The notes under the pieces: generated by a model
Told to the model about the DNA's origin: nothing
The model's input: the letters and a program-made list of their open reading frames with translations, nothing else
Database searches by the model: none
Source: Botryotinia globosa
Lineage: Eukaryota > Ascomycota > Leotiomycetes > Helotiales > Sclerotiniaceae
Length of the DNA stretch: 64,000 nt
Direction of reading: 5' to 3'
Assembly: GCA_014898425.1 (NCBI GenBank)
Contig: RCSZ01000010.1
Span: 1,426,001-1,490,000 of the forward strand
Part shown: positions 1 to 11,254 of the stretch, piece after piece
Numbering within the stretch: position 1 is the first letter of the stretch
Layout: each line of letters begins with the position of its first letter
Position numbers and translations under genes: made by a program

Positions 1-1411
1 AGCTCACGAATGAGTAACAGGTTGAGCAGTCCAAATCGTGTTGTGAAGATTCTCTTTCCTTCCTTGGCTCGATTGAAGGTCAAAATGGAATGTTTCAAGC
101 TTGCCCTGTTGCAGGAGTCAGTATTGCTGATCAAGAAAATGATTTTGGGGAAATAGAAACTTACTGCGCCCATCCTTGTGCCCATCTGAGACGCTGTTTC
201 CAGAACGCTCCAAAAGTTGTAGGTGCTAATTCATATGACACAACATTGAGGTCGTGAACAATATTACATCCTCGGCCTACAGTTCGAAGAGCAGAGTCAA
301 TGTCTTCAGTGAGCATATTCTCGTCCATCTTCACGTCTCGAAGAAGTGATGTTCTCCAGTATCCATTGGATCCTGTAAATAGACCAAACCCCCAGATGGT
401 TGCCCTTCCAGGATGTGAGACGGCGTAAATCTTGTCAAATTCTATGCTGATGAGACTGGTGAGGAACGATGCACCTGTGTTGAAAACGATGCATCGGCCT
501 TGAACGATATCAACCTTGTCCTTCTCCTTCATGAAACGTTCAATGGCCCATCGAGGGCTATGGGGATGTATGTAGTGGTCACAGTCATAAATAGCAGTGA
601 TATCAGAGCCGGTGTCTAGACTGAGATAGTAATTGAGGTTATCAGCTTTCGATGTAGATCCTTCAACCTTGATGATCCGAAGCTGCGGATATTTGGCAGT
701 CGCTTCCCACATTTCTTCCTCGAGAGGTTGAATTGGAGAGGGTGTGTTGTACACAATATTTATGCGAATTTTGTCGACTGGATACTCCAACTTCTGGCAT
801 GCATAATTTATTCGATCCATTATGATGTCTTGTTCATTTGGAAGATATGCGACAATGACAATGTCCACGATTAATAGGTCATCATCTGGTGTAGGAAACT
901 TCCAGCCCTTTGCGGCGGCTTTCGTAACGGTAAGACGAGCCTCTCGACATGGTTCCATGCTCATAAATGCCTCTAGTGCTGTAGACGCAGCGATGATGAA
1001 ATTTGTGAAATTATATATGAACCAAAAAACTTCTAAGAGTTTTGTGGGAAAGAGAATATATGCAAAGATAGATGAAACGAAGTAAGAGCTGACAAGCAGA
1101 CAAGGCGTCCAGTCGTGGATAAAATTCGAGCATCTTCCAAAGGTATTGCGGATGGAGATAGAAATTGGAGTCTTAGAATTTTGTGCGCAACTTGGGGAAG
1201 TCACAAGTTCATCTTGAACAGAGAACGGGACGTTCTGTTTTTCGTCGATGCTGGATTGTGCTGGAGCATCGTGAATGGTCACAAGCGAATCTTTGCATGT
1301 CTTGCTCATAGATGAGCTTGGAGAGCCATCACGCGCGGGGGTGAAAGGTGGAGGGCTGCTGCATGACGGAAGTTCTTCAATCGCAAGTGTTCCATTGTCG
1401 TAGGCCCCCAT
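1..1411 (-). CDS. Processive GT2 glycosyltransferase (cellulose/hyaluronan-synthase-like), 3' part off the left edge
   Basis: Membrane glycosyltransferase expected to polymerise a polysaccharide from nucleotide sugar and extrude it. Exon 1 is 165-1411 and encodes a disordered cytosolic N-terminus, two hydrophobic spans (about residues 102-122 and 126-146), then a GT2 catalytic core. The core shows the whole processive signature: VDIVIVAYLPNE near 182-193, the DCD metal-binding triad at 276-278, TED at 368-370 (catalytic base) and QRLRW at 406-410. A 59-nt intron (106-164; GTAAGT donor, TACTGAC branch, CAACAG acceptor) joins in frame to an exon from 105 down that stays open to base 1, so the C-terminal membrane part is missing. 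The gene diverges from the GH16/acyltransferase gene at 3335. The polymer made cannot be told from sequence; fungal relatives include capsule and hyphal-surface synthases. The family call is firm, the substrate unknown. Confidence 0.9.
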
Positions 1412-3334
1412 TTTGTCAAAGTGATGTAAGTAGACAGCAGGTGCAATGACTGGTACTTTGTGAATTTATAGAAAAGAACGGACAGGGACACCACCGGAAG
1501 TAAGTAGATCAAAGAATCAATAAAGATAGCACGGTGGAGTTACAACTTCGAGGATCTCTACACAGCAGCGTCCAAGGATTGGATATAATATAAGAACATA
1601 ATGGCAAGATACAGATTTCATCAGCTTGAACCCAAGCTACAGCTTCACACTAGCCTTTCCGGCATTGGAAGTTGACTCAGCTCCTTGTCAACTTGACTAG
1701 GAGATAAGATGGGCCAACTCAGGCAATTCATGCGGTTACAGTGATAGCACCTCATCACATTTGCGACGAACACAGAGGCATAAAGCAAGCAGGATCAGCG
1801 TCCGCTGACGGCGCGGTCTACCCTCCAGACTCTAGTAGCGGGACACTCTCGGAGCGTTGCATGCACACACGTTTTCTTTCGAGGATACTAATGCCAAGAA
1901 ATACTGACCCATGATTGTATGTATTAGAGAAGTGGACTTCAACTTTGAAGATTTCCAATACTGTAATCGCAAGGCATGGGTGAATGTAGATCTCTCATCC
2001 AAGGCCCACCGTGATGGTGAGCTGTTTCTATGAGAACAATCGCCGAATGTCCGACCCGGTGTGGTGTAGATGAACGACTCGTCGAATTTGTAGAGACCAT
2101 ACCTTCTGAATGGGGATATCGTCGGATGAATCTTTTGACGACAACATAACGCGTGGCTTTGAGCGTGGGAGTAAAAAAAAGTATAGATAAGTTCATCGGT
2201 AGGTAGGTAAGTAAAGGAGCCGCAACGCGCCAAGAGAGTTTGTCCGTCATGACTAAGCTAATCCATTTTCAGAAGGCGGTGAAAATCGCAATGCAATTTT
2301 ATTTTCCAACTTTTGCATCTTCCTGCCTCCAAAATATCTCACATTGACATGTATGAATCCACAATCGTCCCTCTCGATTCTCAATTCCTGCTGCCCCTGG
2401 AGGTGGATGTCCATGAATTTCCATGGTATCAACCCCGTCATGTTCGAATCTTGATGCTGTCCTAGGATATGTGGCTTTGGAATAAGCATACATGCTGAAA
2501 CTCGCCATGAATAGATCTCACGCATGAAAACCAAAAAAGAAGCACTGGATCGACCGCTACCCTAGATTGAAAATATACACGAAGGCGAATCTCAGATTCC
2601 AAGGCGACCAGCTCATTTCAATGTGTTGTACTGGTACTTGTGCTGCCAGAAAGTATGCAACTCCGAAGCTAGATGCACATACCACAAGATGGTAAGCCAC
2701 AAAAGGACTAACATGATTTTCTTAGCGGCGGAATTGTATACTTTCTGACAGCACAAGTAAAGGGGGAGAGAATATACATCGAAAGATGACATATACCCGA
2801 AGTTTCTGCTGCTGAAGATCTGTGCGAATCTGGAGAAGCAAGTAAATGCCGTCGCAGCGCAAACAAAAGCAGTAAACCCCCAAAACCCCAGACTAGTTCG
2901 AAAGTAAGGAAAAACTTCATGCGTTGTGAAGCTTTGAGCTGGATCAGCTGATTACTGACTTGGAACGTGTACCCAAGTGCTGGGTAGGACGTGCTTTTGG
3001 GATCTGCATGCAGGCCCTGGCCACTTAGAGGATAAACAGCGGACTTGGTGCTTGCCATCATTTTTAATATACTAGATTTAAGACTAATTGTGATCCATTG
3101 ATCAGCCCGAATGCTCACAAAACGTACTGGTAGTTCCATGTACTAATTTGCCTGCTTTAGGAGCTCCCTGCAGAATGAACTTCTCGATCCAGACAAGCTG
3201 ATTGATCTTATCAACAGCCATGTTATCAAGATGAAAAGTGTGTAGAGTTCTTGCATTATTTCAAAGAATCACTACAGGTCGACACCCTCTTCTATCCTGA
3301 TTCTTCATTTTTCATTCTCCATCCTTTGATCAGG
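1412..3334. promoter_or_regulatory. Divergent intergenic region between the GT2 and GH16/acyltransferase genes
   Basis: This 1.9-kb spacer must hold the promoters of both divergent genes. Minus-strand open frames exist at 1832-2534 in several overlapping frames and at 2708-3139 (143 codons, one hydrophobic stretch). None has a recognisable domain or convincing splice continuity. A decayed or fast-evolving small gene here cannot be excluded. Confidence 0.4.
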
Positions 3335-6300
3335 ATGCATCATCTTACTCTTTGCTTCGTTGGTTTCGCTCTGAGTCTAATAACAAACGCCGGAGCAGAT
3401 TCAACTTCGAATTGCTCTTGTGGTTATTATGATCCAGCGACAGAGAACCTATTTACCGACTTCTTGATTGTTTACTTCAACGAAACGACTACATTCCCGT
3501 CTGAGGTATTCCAGAACCAAGACTATGCAAACAAGTACGAGAAGAGCTGGAATGCACAGTATCGTTCAGGTGCCGATCCGTTCAATGTTCAAATCACAAA
3601 CTCGACATCCACTGACATCAGAAATTCGTCATCGTTGGAATTCACGATAAACCCACCAACCTCTGAACATCTTGTCAAAGGTGGCGCAATCAGAACTCTA
3701 AGATCTGATATTCAATATGGTTCTTTCAGATCAACCATTCGTCCAGCTCAAGCTTGGACTGGAGGTACCGGCATGTCAATGTTACTCAAGTACAACGAGA
3801 CACAAAACATCCAGATCAACAGTTTGAATGCTCAAAAGCCTACAGATGCATGGATCAATACTTTGCTTGCAGACGAGTTCCCAAATCGTGTCTATGGGCT
3901 CAACTTCAGTACATTGGCCAACAATGCTACCTACAGTACAGAAATTAATCCTTGGGACTTCACTGAAGTTCGAATGGATTGGACTAAAGATACCGTGCAA
4001 TTTTATATCGGGAATGTCCTAGCTCGCTCAGTCTCAACCAAGAATATAAGCAGCAAGAGGTTTCCAATCACCCCGTCGCCTCTATTTTTCAAGCTTTGGT
4101 CGAATGGTGATTCATATTTCACGGCTGGACCGCCCACAAGAAACACCACAGCCAACCTCGGATGGACCCGATCATTTTTTAACTCTTCAATCATGACAGA
4201 TGAGCAGCACAAAAAGTTCGATACGAGATGCACTGTTACAGATGCATGCTTGATGGAAGATACATCATTACGTGGTTATACTGCTTTCGGGGTGGATTCT
4301 ATCACAAAATGGAAGGCCACACACCATGAGAGTGAGGTCCGAACTTTTGCTTACATTTGCCTCTCATGTTCTGTGGCTTTGACTGTGCTGTTACTTTGCA
4401 ACGTCACTTTCCAAAGATGGCCTACGAACGACTCAAAGACTCCCAAGGAACCAAAAGTACATAGCTGTTATCGTCTTCCACCCCAAATTTCCAACTCTAA
4501 ATTTTCCTCGTCATCGGATACGACACCAACAATGTCAACGAGAGCTTCATCTATGGATCTAACTAATCCGAAAGATGACCTCGAAATAACGAAGGTTGGC
4601 TTCACGCCTGGATCTTCAACACTCACCCTCAAGGATATGGTCAATCAAGAAGCCCCACGTATGTCAAACAACAGTCCGTTCGCGGCATCTCGGCAACATT
4701 CTACCTCAAACATGAGCGGGTTTACTTTGAACAATCCCATATTGCCGTCAGCTTCACAGAATAGACTCTACAGTTTCAACGATACCCCCAATGATTCGAT
4801 GGCTATAACGCCCCAAAGTTCATTATTCTTCGGTCAAGGCGGCCGTCCTAATTTAGATGGTGCTACTCCGCACAATTCGTTCATCTATAGTACAAATCCA
4901 GCAGAGATATCAGAGAAGAAGGACTGTTCGATGCCGGATATTACCAAAGGTACTGAAATTGAGAATCCTAGACCAGCGCCCCCCAAGCACGCTGCTTCAG
5001 AAGTTCCAGCCCCAATCGCTTTCCCAGCTGCACCCATCAACGCTCGGACAGCACCCACCAAGCGAATTGATTATCTAGCAGGGCTTATATCGATCGCAAC
5101 CCTTCTGGTGACCCTTATTCATTTTATATTCACGTTTTCGCCAGCAATGGGTATGGTTGGCGCCCTTGAGCACTACAGCTATGAGATCATCATTCGAAAG
5201 ACCATTGGATCATATCTCCTCAATCAAATTCTTCTTGGACTTTTCTTCGTTACATCCACTCGTTTCCTTATCAGTCGTTATCTACGTACTGGTGATCTTG
5301 GAAGCATAGCCGAGAAGACGACGGGAAGAACGTTCCGTGTCATGATTCCGATCGCGGCATGTGCTATGCTTGAGTACTTTTTGATCGATGTGGGAGCTCT
5401 CACGTATTTAGAATACCTCCCCAGTATTACTTGGTCAACATGGCCTTATGCTGTGGCATATACAGATTTCGCTCATTACATCTCTGAGATCCTTGAGCTG
5501 GTGTACTTGCTTCCTAATGCAGCTCCACTGATCACCTACAACTACTGTACGGGTGTTTTGTGGACCATCCCGGTTCAAATTGAAGGTTCGTGGATCACAC
5601 TTTTGGGATGCATCGTGGTTAGAGAAATCAAAACGCCTTGGAAGCGTATGTGCTACTATGCATTCTGTATTATTAACCATTGGTATGCTCAAAGTTGGGG
5701 CACATTCTTCTGGTTTGGAGTTCTTTACACCGATCTAGACGTCACCTTCAAGTACAAAAAGTGGTTCAAGGACCACGCTTTTGTCCTCTGGACCGGAATC
5801 GTTATTGGTTTCATGCTAGCGATTGCCGCACTATCAAACGATTTAATCACTGCATGGACAGGTTTCTCCTTGCCTATCGTAGAACGAGGTATTCATCCGG
5901 ATCCCGAGAGCGGTCTTCCAATCGCCCAAACAGCGAACGCGGGATATCCGGAATATTTCAACCCTCGTTTTAATGGAATCATATTTGCCGTCGGTCTCCA
6001 ATTCGTTATCGAGAATTGTTACTTCGTTCAACGTTTCTTGTCCATGAAACTTTGGTTGATGCTCTTCCCCCATATCTTCACCATCTACCTTATCCATGGT
6101 TTGATTTGGTGGTCGCTAGGTAGCACGGTATGTGTACACTTGGCTGCTAATACCTCCCTTCCATATTGGTCTGTTGCCTTGATTACAGCGATAGTTTGCT
6201 ACGGAACTTTGTTTGCATCATTACCCGTTGTTACACCGGTGGTGGAGACTTTGGGAAGGAATGTTACCGGTAATATTTGGAGAATGGCGCATATTAAGCC

Positions 6301-6439
6301 GGCTCCCAGAAGAAAGACCTTATTCCCTTTTGCGGACAGGCTTTTCTTAGACTATGAAGAAAAGACAGGAGAGGTTGTGGATGAACAAAAGGACGTGGAA
6401 AAGAAGGCAGGAATAAATGTACATGAGGAGGAATTGTGA
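3335..6439 (+). CDS. Membrane protein fusing a GH16-like lectin/glucanase domain to an acyltransferase-3 domain
   Basis: Single-exon gene of 1034 aa. I place the start at 3335, not the upstream in-frame ATG at 3251, because only 3335 gives a clean signal peptide (MHHLTLCFVGFALSLITNAG). Residues 25-300 resemble the GH16/concanavalin-A-like fold, with many N-glycosylation sequons and Trp-rich strands. However, the GH16 catalytic E-x-D-x-E appears as N158-I-Q160-I-N162, so hydrolysis is unlikely and carbohydrate binding is more plausible. A membrane span lies at about 337-358, then some 215 residues of Ser/Pro-rich probable cytosolic linker. From about 577 to 990 follows a polytopic acyltransferase-3 domain beginning IDYLAGLISIATLLVTLIH, whose His matches the family's conserved catalytic His. 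AT3 proteins O-acylate surface sugars. The head-to-head GT2 neighbour suggests both act on the same polymer, which is inference. Confidence 0.85.
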   Translation: MHHLTLCFVGFALSLITNAGADSTSNCSCGYYDPATENLFTDFLIVYFNETTTFPSEVFQNQDYANKYEKSWNAQYRSGADPFNVQITNSTSTDIRNSSSLEFTINPPTSEHLVKGGAIRTLRSDIQYGSFRSTIRPAQAWTGGTGMSMLLKYNETQNIQINSLNAQKPTDAWINTLLADEFPNRVYGLNFSTLANNATYSTEINPWDFTEVRMDWTKDTVQFYIGNVLARSVSTKNISSKRFPITPSPLFFKLWSNGDSYFTAGPPTRNTTANLGWTRSFFNSSIMTDEQHKKFDTRCTVTDACLMEDTSLRGYTAFGVDSITKWKATHHESEVRTFAYICLSCSVALTVLLLCNVTFQRWPTNDSKTPKEPKVHSCYRLPPQISNSKFSSSSDTTPTMSTRASSMDLTNPKDDLEITKVGFTPGSSTLTLKDMVNQEAPRMSNNSPFAASRQHSTSNMSGFTLNNPILPSASQNRLYSFNDTPNDSMAITPQSSLFFGQGGRPNLDGATPHNSFIYSTNPAEISEKKDCSMPDITKGTEIENPRPAPPKHAASEVPAPIAFPAAPINARTAPTKRIDYLAGLISIATLLVTLIHFIFTFSPAMGMVGALEHYSYEIIIRKTIGSYLLNQILLGLFFVTSTRFLISRYLRTGDLGSIAEKTTGRTFRVMIPIAACAMLEYFLIDVGALTYLEYLPSITWSTWPYAVAYTDFAHYISEILELVYLLPNAAPLITYNYCTGVLWTIPVQIEGSWITLLGCIVVREIKTPWKRMCYYAFCIINHWYAQSWGTFFWFGVLYTDLDVTFKYKKWFKDHAFVLWTGIVIGFMLAIAALSNDLITAWTGFSLPIVERGIHPDPESGLPIAQTANAGYPEYFNPRFNGIIFAVGLQFVIENCYFVQRFLSMKLWLMLFPHIFTIYLIHGLIWWSLGSTVCVHLAANTSLPYWSVALITAIVCYGTLFASLPVVTPVVETLGRNVTGNIWRMAHIKPAPRRKTLFPFADRLFLDYEEKTGEVVDEQKDVEKKAGINVHEEEL

Positions 6440-6599
6440 ATGGCGTTTTAAATTTTGGATTTATGAAGATGCAATGTATGATATTGAATGCGGTACCTCT
6501 AATTTAGTTATGATTTGAAATATTGAAAGAATCATAGAAGCCAAAAGTGAAAGAGATAAGCTACTCGGTGAACTCAAGAATGAAATACATATCCGAACA

Positions 6600-7033
6600 T
6601 CATGTCTGCTTCGCAATCTCTATAACAATTTTCTTTGCCGACACGCCATTCCTAAGAAGATCTATCCCATCCTGCACTCTTCCCAATCCGCCGTCAAGAA
6701 CTTCCGGGTCTGGCTTGGCCAAGTACTTTCCCTTGGCCAATGCCTCCGGTACGTATTTCCGCCATACTGCATCACCGATATCAAAATCTACAAGTCCCAC
6801 GTTTAATCCATTTACTAAATGATGATGTCAATTCAAGAATATCTAGAAGTGTGAAAGATAAAACATACCTGTAAAAGGCTCAAAATTATACTCATTTGGT
6901 ACAGGTGCTAACAGAGCAGCAAACTTACTGGCGCCGATTTTATGGGCAATCTCGGCACAAGCGTGTTGTGTGTTGTTTTGAGCGATGCAGTCAAATATGG
7001 CATCACGTGTTCGAAGGATCGCCAGGATGTCTT
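6600..7033 (-). pseudogene. C-terminal remnant of a medium-chain dehydrogenase/enoyl reductase
   Basis: Two exons joined by a 54-nt intron (6815-6868, GTATGT donor, TTTAG acceptor) encode about 130 residues typical of the C-terminus of zinc-type alcohol dehydrogenase/enoyl-reductase proteins: an Asp-Ala-Ile-Phe-Asp-Cys-Ile strand, ALLAPVP, then WRKYVPEALAKGKY and VLDGGLGRVQDGIDLLRNGV to the stop at 6600-6602. Upstream of about 7033 the frame meets a stop. I find neither the N-terminal GroES-like domain nor the Rossmann GxGxxG that a complete protein of roughly 350 aa needs. The remnant lies tail to tail with the acyltransferase gene, 160 bases away. A divergent upstream exon could have been missed, but truncation is the simpler reading. 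Confidence 0.65.
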
Positions 7034-7559
7034 GTATAACGATCGGAGGTTAGATGGATGGTTGTCTCAATTGGATGACTTTGGAATGCTGGTCTTGGCT
7101 GCGACAAGTTTGGCTTCATGAGTAATATGAAAGAAGAAGCATATTAGAGTGAGAGAGAAATTAGGGGAATTACAAAGGATAAGAACACTGGAATGAAATT
7201 TACTATACCCGATAAAAAGATTATGCAGTGTTATTCTCTAAATTAATCTATCACCCTTACATTCTCATGTAAAGTGGCTTTGAGTTTTTATCTATCGAGT
7301 CACCATCTGTACACTTAAAGTAAAAATCAGGCCCCGAGGATTAGTTGTAATCATCACTTGCGAGAAAACGATTGATTGTGAAATTGTCCGAATGCAACAC
7401 ATGAGGCTACCCATAACTCAACCCATGCCGATCTGGCTGTTCAACTCAGCGACCTTCAACAAGCACGACCTTGTACCCAAAAGATCTAGTGCATCGATTG
7501 CTAGTCTAATCTGGCGATTGCGGGCTCTTAGAAGCATGATTGACATCTATCGCTAGGCT
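7034..7559. other. Intergenic, no gene seen
   Basis: AT-rich sequence between the reductase remnant and the end of the BTB gene. It should contain the BTB gene's 3' UTR. I looked for the missing N-terminus of the reductase on the minus strand and did not find it. Confidence 0.5.
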
Positions 7560-8740
7560 CTATAGTTGTTGGATGCCCACGCCCTCCTTATATTCAATGG
7601 TGCGGGTCTCGTCTTCGCCATCTTCGAATGTAAACACACCTAAATAAAATAGTTCAAGCAAGCCAGCACTTGCCTGTGCTGCATTGAAAGGCGTGCCTTT
7701 CATGTTAATTTCATCTGTGAGACGCAACAGTTCTGTGGTAACCTTCCGATTGTTCTTAATGCGCTCCAATAGTTTCATACTTCCTAATTTTCGTTTAAAG
7801 TTCGCGACAACTACAAAAGCGTCAGGTGAGTATTTAGAAGTTCCCCTAATCTCCTTGAAAATTGGACATTCAAGAATCTTCGAAGAGATATGGTTATGAT
7901 ATTCGCAGCAGGTTGTCGATGAACTGTTCCAATTCTCGATAATTTGTGGTTCCGATATCAACGGGTTAATTTTATGGTTTTTGGCCACTGGAACTCCAGG
8001 AAACAAGCTTCCCCAATATTCCAGTTGTTCCGGAGGAAAAGGTTCTAGATGAATCTTTGCCAGCTTGGAGGGTCTAGATTGTGATGCGAGTACTACCATC
8101 GAGTTCAAAAAACGGATGAAGTAACGCAAGGGTCCTGGAAGCTCTTCTATACCTCCTAGTTCATCATATGAAGCCGAAAATGTTTCTTCAATACGTGCAA
8201 TCCATTGGGGCTGCACAAGTCTGACATTTTCGTCCTTGATTCTGAACCATGTGATAAGGTAGTTTGTGACAAAGTCTTGTAGAACCAAAGCACAGTATTT
8301 ATGAGCCAAACAATACAACTCCACCCTAACATTGACAGACGAATAGGAAGTGTTTTCATCAGCCATTTTTATTCGATTTGTGTAACACCATTCGACTAAT
8401 AACTCGAATGCGGCGAAGTTATCCTCTGGCAAGTCTATGACTTTGGAGGTTGCCTCGTTGAAGTTCCCTCGGAGCATGGCGTCAAAAACCTCCAGCTTTT
8501 CACAAATGACATTTTTGTGCACTTGGATAGGCTTAAGTTTATCACCTACTCGGAAGGTGATAACTTCATCGCCAAGAAACCTATTGAAAACAAAGTTAGT
8601 CTATTTCACATGATACTGGCAATGATTATGGGGAACCACGCCGAGACTTACTTTGAAAAGTGTTTGGACTGTTTTGAAATGGGAGAAGGGTTTGCGCCAT
8701 TGGCAATTTTTCTTCTGGTACTACGTTGACAGGAGGACAT
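7560..8740 (-). CDS. BTB/POZ domain protein
   Basis: Two exons, 8652-8740 and 7560-8580, separated by a 71-nt intron (GTAAGT donor, CAATAG acceptor), give 369 aa. The first exon supplies a basic start (MSSCQRSTRRKIANG), and the join runs straight into the first BTB strand (FLGDEVITFRVGDK). The BTB fold covers about residues 29-150, with its usual sequence of a buried His/Lys turn (VHKNVICEK), an F-x-A-M-L-R-G-x-F helix, E-x-E-like acidic patch (VIDLPEDN) and FELLVEWCYTN. The rest is helical with no second domain I recognise. Fungi carry many such orphan BTB proteins; the fold mediates dimerisation, sometimes with Cul3 ligases, but partners here are unknown. Starting at the internal Met of exon 2 would delete the first strand, so the spliced model is better. 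Confidence 0.85.
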
Positions 8741-11254
8741 GGCGAGGGTATTCTCTCAAATGTCTGAATTTATATGAGATCGGCCAGACGAGAAATCGCT
8801 TTGCGACAGAAGTGAAGTCAGTAGTGAGGAGGACTAAGGAGCGGACGTGCTTTCGTATGTTGATCTGACAGATTTCGATATAAATTCGATTACGAAGTCC
8901 TTAATCTAGAAGTGGGTGTTTATGAAGTAAAAGTGTGAAGGAATGGAATGTTGTGAAAAGGGGGATGTAAGAAGAACTTTAAATAACAGAAGTTGTGATA
9001 CAATGGCCGTATGGAACGCGTAGAGTGAATGATCCAATGCTGCAATTTCATCTGTAACTATTGTAAAGTTCAAATCAAGGACCGTATATGGTGGCCTCGG
9101 TACGACCATTATGCCAATCGCGCACTGAAGAAGCCATTTGGTTGCGAATAGTAGAACATTGAAATTATACAATAGTCTCATGTTACTCACCTGGTAGGAG
9201 AGGTGGCGAATTAAAGGTGATGAGCAGTGAAATTTAGAATTGATGAACGTTGAAGAATGAACAGTTTTGCAGTTTTGGCTTCGTTATCATCAAGATCATA
9301 CGGCCCCTCTTCTCTACATTCAATGTGCTGTTTTCCCGACGAGCTGAACTGATGGCAATTTTCAAGCCATCAAATTTCTGATACCATCAGCCACAAATCA
9401 AAAGATTGGCAGGCACATTAATGATCTCATTGAGACTTTTTTTTTGGCTTTCCTTGTCACCAGTTTCCAGGACCTCAAAGATAATGACCCAAGGGTGGTG
9501 GAGTTGTAGCAGGCTATGAATATACACTTGTTGGGGATGAAGACTAATGCCGATATACGAATCGACTGAGAGTAGCCTCACTTGAGAACTCTTTTAATCA
9601 TCATATCACTCCTCTCATTTTGCTTCTCATTTAAAAATGTTCATAGATTACATGAAACCATTACAACTTTGTACTGTCGATGCTCATGCAATATGCGCTT
9701 CTCGGATCGATCCATTCGACAAGAAAGAGGATGAGAAGTATGAATTTCAATGGATTCATCACCCTGATAAATGTCGATGTGGATTAATATCTCTGCAAGG
9801 GTCAAAGTCTCGTAGATGTGTTCGATTTACTCGAGGAATTATTGTTGAGGTGAAAATGGCATTTCGATGCTTGGACTGATGAGAAGAGAGCAAATAAAAT
9901 GCAATCGCGCTAGCGGCCGTCGCACCGAGGGATGCATGGTCAATGCTTCGTTTGTGGAATCGGACTGACAACTTTGACACTTGACATCCCTCTATCTACT
10001 CCAACCTCCAGCTATTCTGACTGTCTTTGATACTCTCATTGTTCGGACTTCATGGGTCTTTGCTTTTGAATAAGTTCAGATGATAGTCTGATATTCTCAT
10101 GAATTAGCAGACTTGGATCCATATCTTCTACAAGTTGGATGACTACTGCATCCCATCAAGTCTGAACTGAAACCACGTTTCATCAATGTAGTCGACCTGA
10201 ATATGATGCATCGAATTCATCGCATGCTTCACGTCTTTCACACGGAGCATTCGGATTACTGTTGCGCCATCACCGGCATCAGATTCTTTATCCAGTTTCA
10301 GATTCTTGCTAGTAAAGCTGGCGGTCAGATCTCCCCACCACGTCTTTGTCCACTATCGCATGTTTCGCCTTATGTGGAAAGCCTTTACTTCATCCTTCTT
10401 CATGCATAGCAAGAATACCATTTCTAGTGTTAAAGTCTTTTATGAGCCTCATCTTCTATATATGATCTGCGAGGCGCGGGTAGATCTGATTGAAGTACGT
10501 TTTTGTTTCCTCTAGTCAGCCCTATGAGCTAGCTATATTGATGCCGCTTAGACGATAATCGGCTCGGGATGGTAGAAGATTCATGTTAGTCCCAATCACA
10601 AGATTAAAAGGTGCTGTTCGGAGGTTATCGCAGCTGCCTTTGCAAAGACATAAGATGTACTTCGCGCATCGCTTCCGGCGCGGTTTAGTAAAAGTCCCAC
10701 TTGCATAGCAGCTCCAGTTCAGTCGTCTGAGGTTCTCAACTTATAAAACAACTATTTAATCTCATACTTGCAATAGTATCTCAATCGAATTATCTTGAAT
10801 ATTCGGATTAAACTTGAGGCGAGCATTCCCGTTACAAAACCACCCTATGAAACAAAGCTTAAGTTAGGTGTTTTCAAAACAGCCAATCGGATACAATGCT
10901 ACAAATCTAAGTTGGGAGGCTTAAGGGCGGTTCAAGAGTATTCGGACGCAAATACAAGCGGAGTGAGTACGTTCTTCCAAGCTTTGATGCCGGTGCTTCA
11001 CATTGACATATATATACAATCTGCGGAGAAGCTTCATTCCTCCCTTCATCAATTACTTTCTCTAATTATTTTCATCTGATCGTAACTTTGGTCACTTTCT
11101 CAAAAGTGACAACACATTAATTTCATACCTCAAAACATTCTTTCCACGTTGATCGTGTAACACATCTCCTTTATTATTCTTTTTTCACACGCAGGACGAA
11201 TAACGAACACTATCTCTAACCCGAGCAATTAAACATTATTTCCCGTTTAAAATC
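8741..11254. other. Long intergenic region
   Basis: About 2.5 kb with only short open frames. The best is an 80-codon plus-strand frame at 9637-9879 with no recognisable motif or splice partner. A TATA-like run (11007-11018) about 240 bases upstream of the secreted-protein start at 11255, followed by pyrimidine-rich sequence, is a plausible core promoter for that gene. Confidence 0.4.

Noticed and set aside
1832..3139. A third gene between the GT2 and acyltransferase genes
   Set aside because: Minus-strand frames are open but fragmentary, no splice set gives one product, and no domain is recognised.
9637..9879. 80-codon plus-strand frame with several Cys
   Set aside because: No signal peptide and no recognisable Cys spacing; it stands alone in a 2.5-kb intergenic region.
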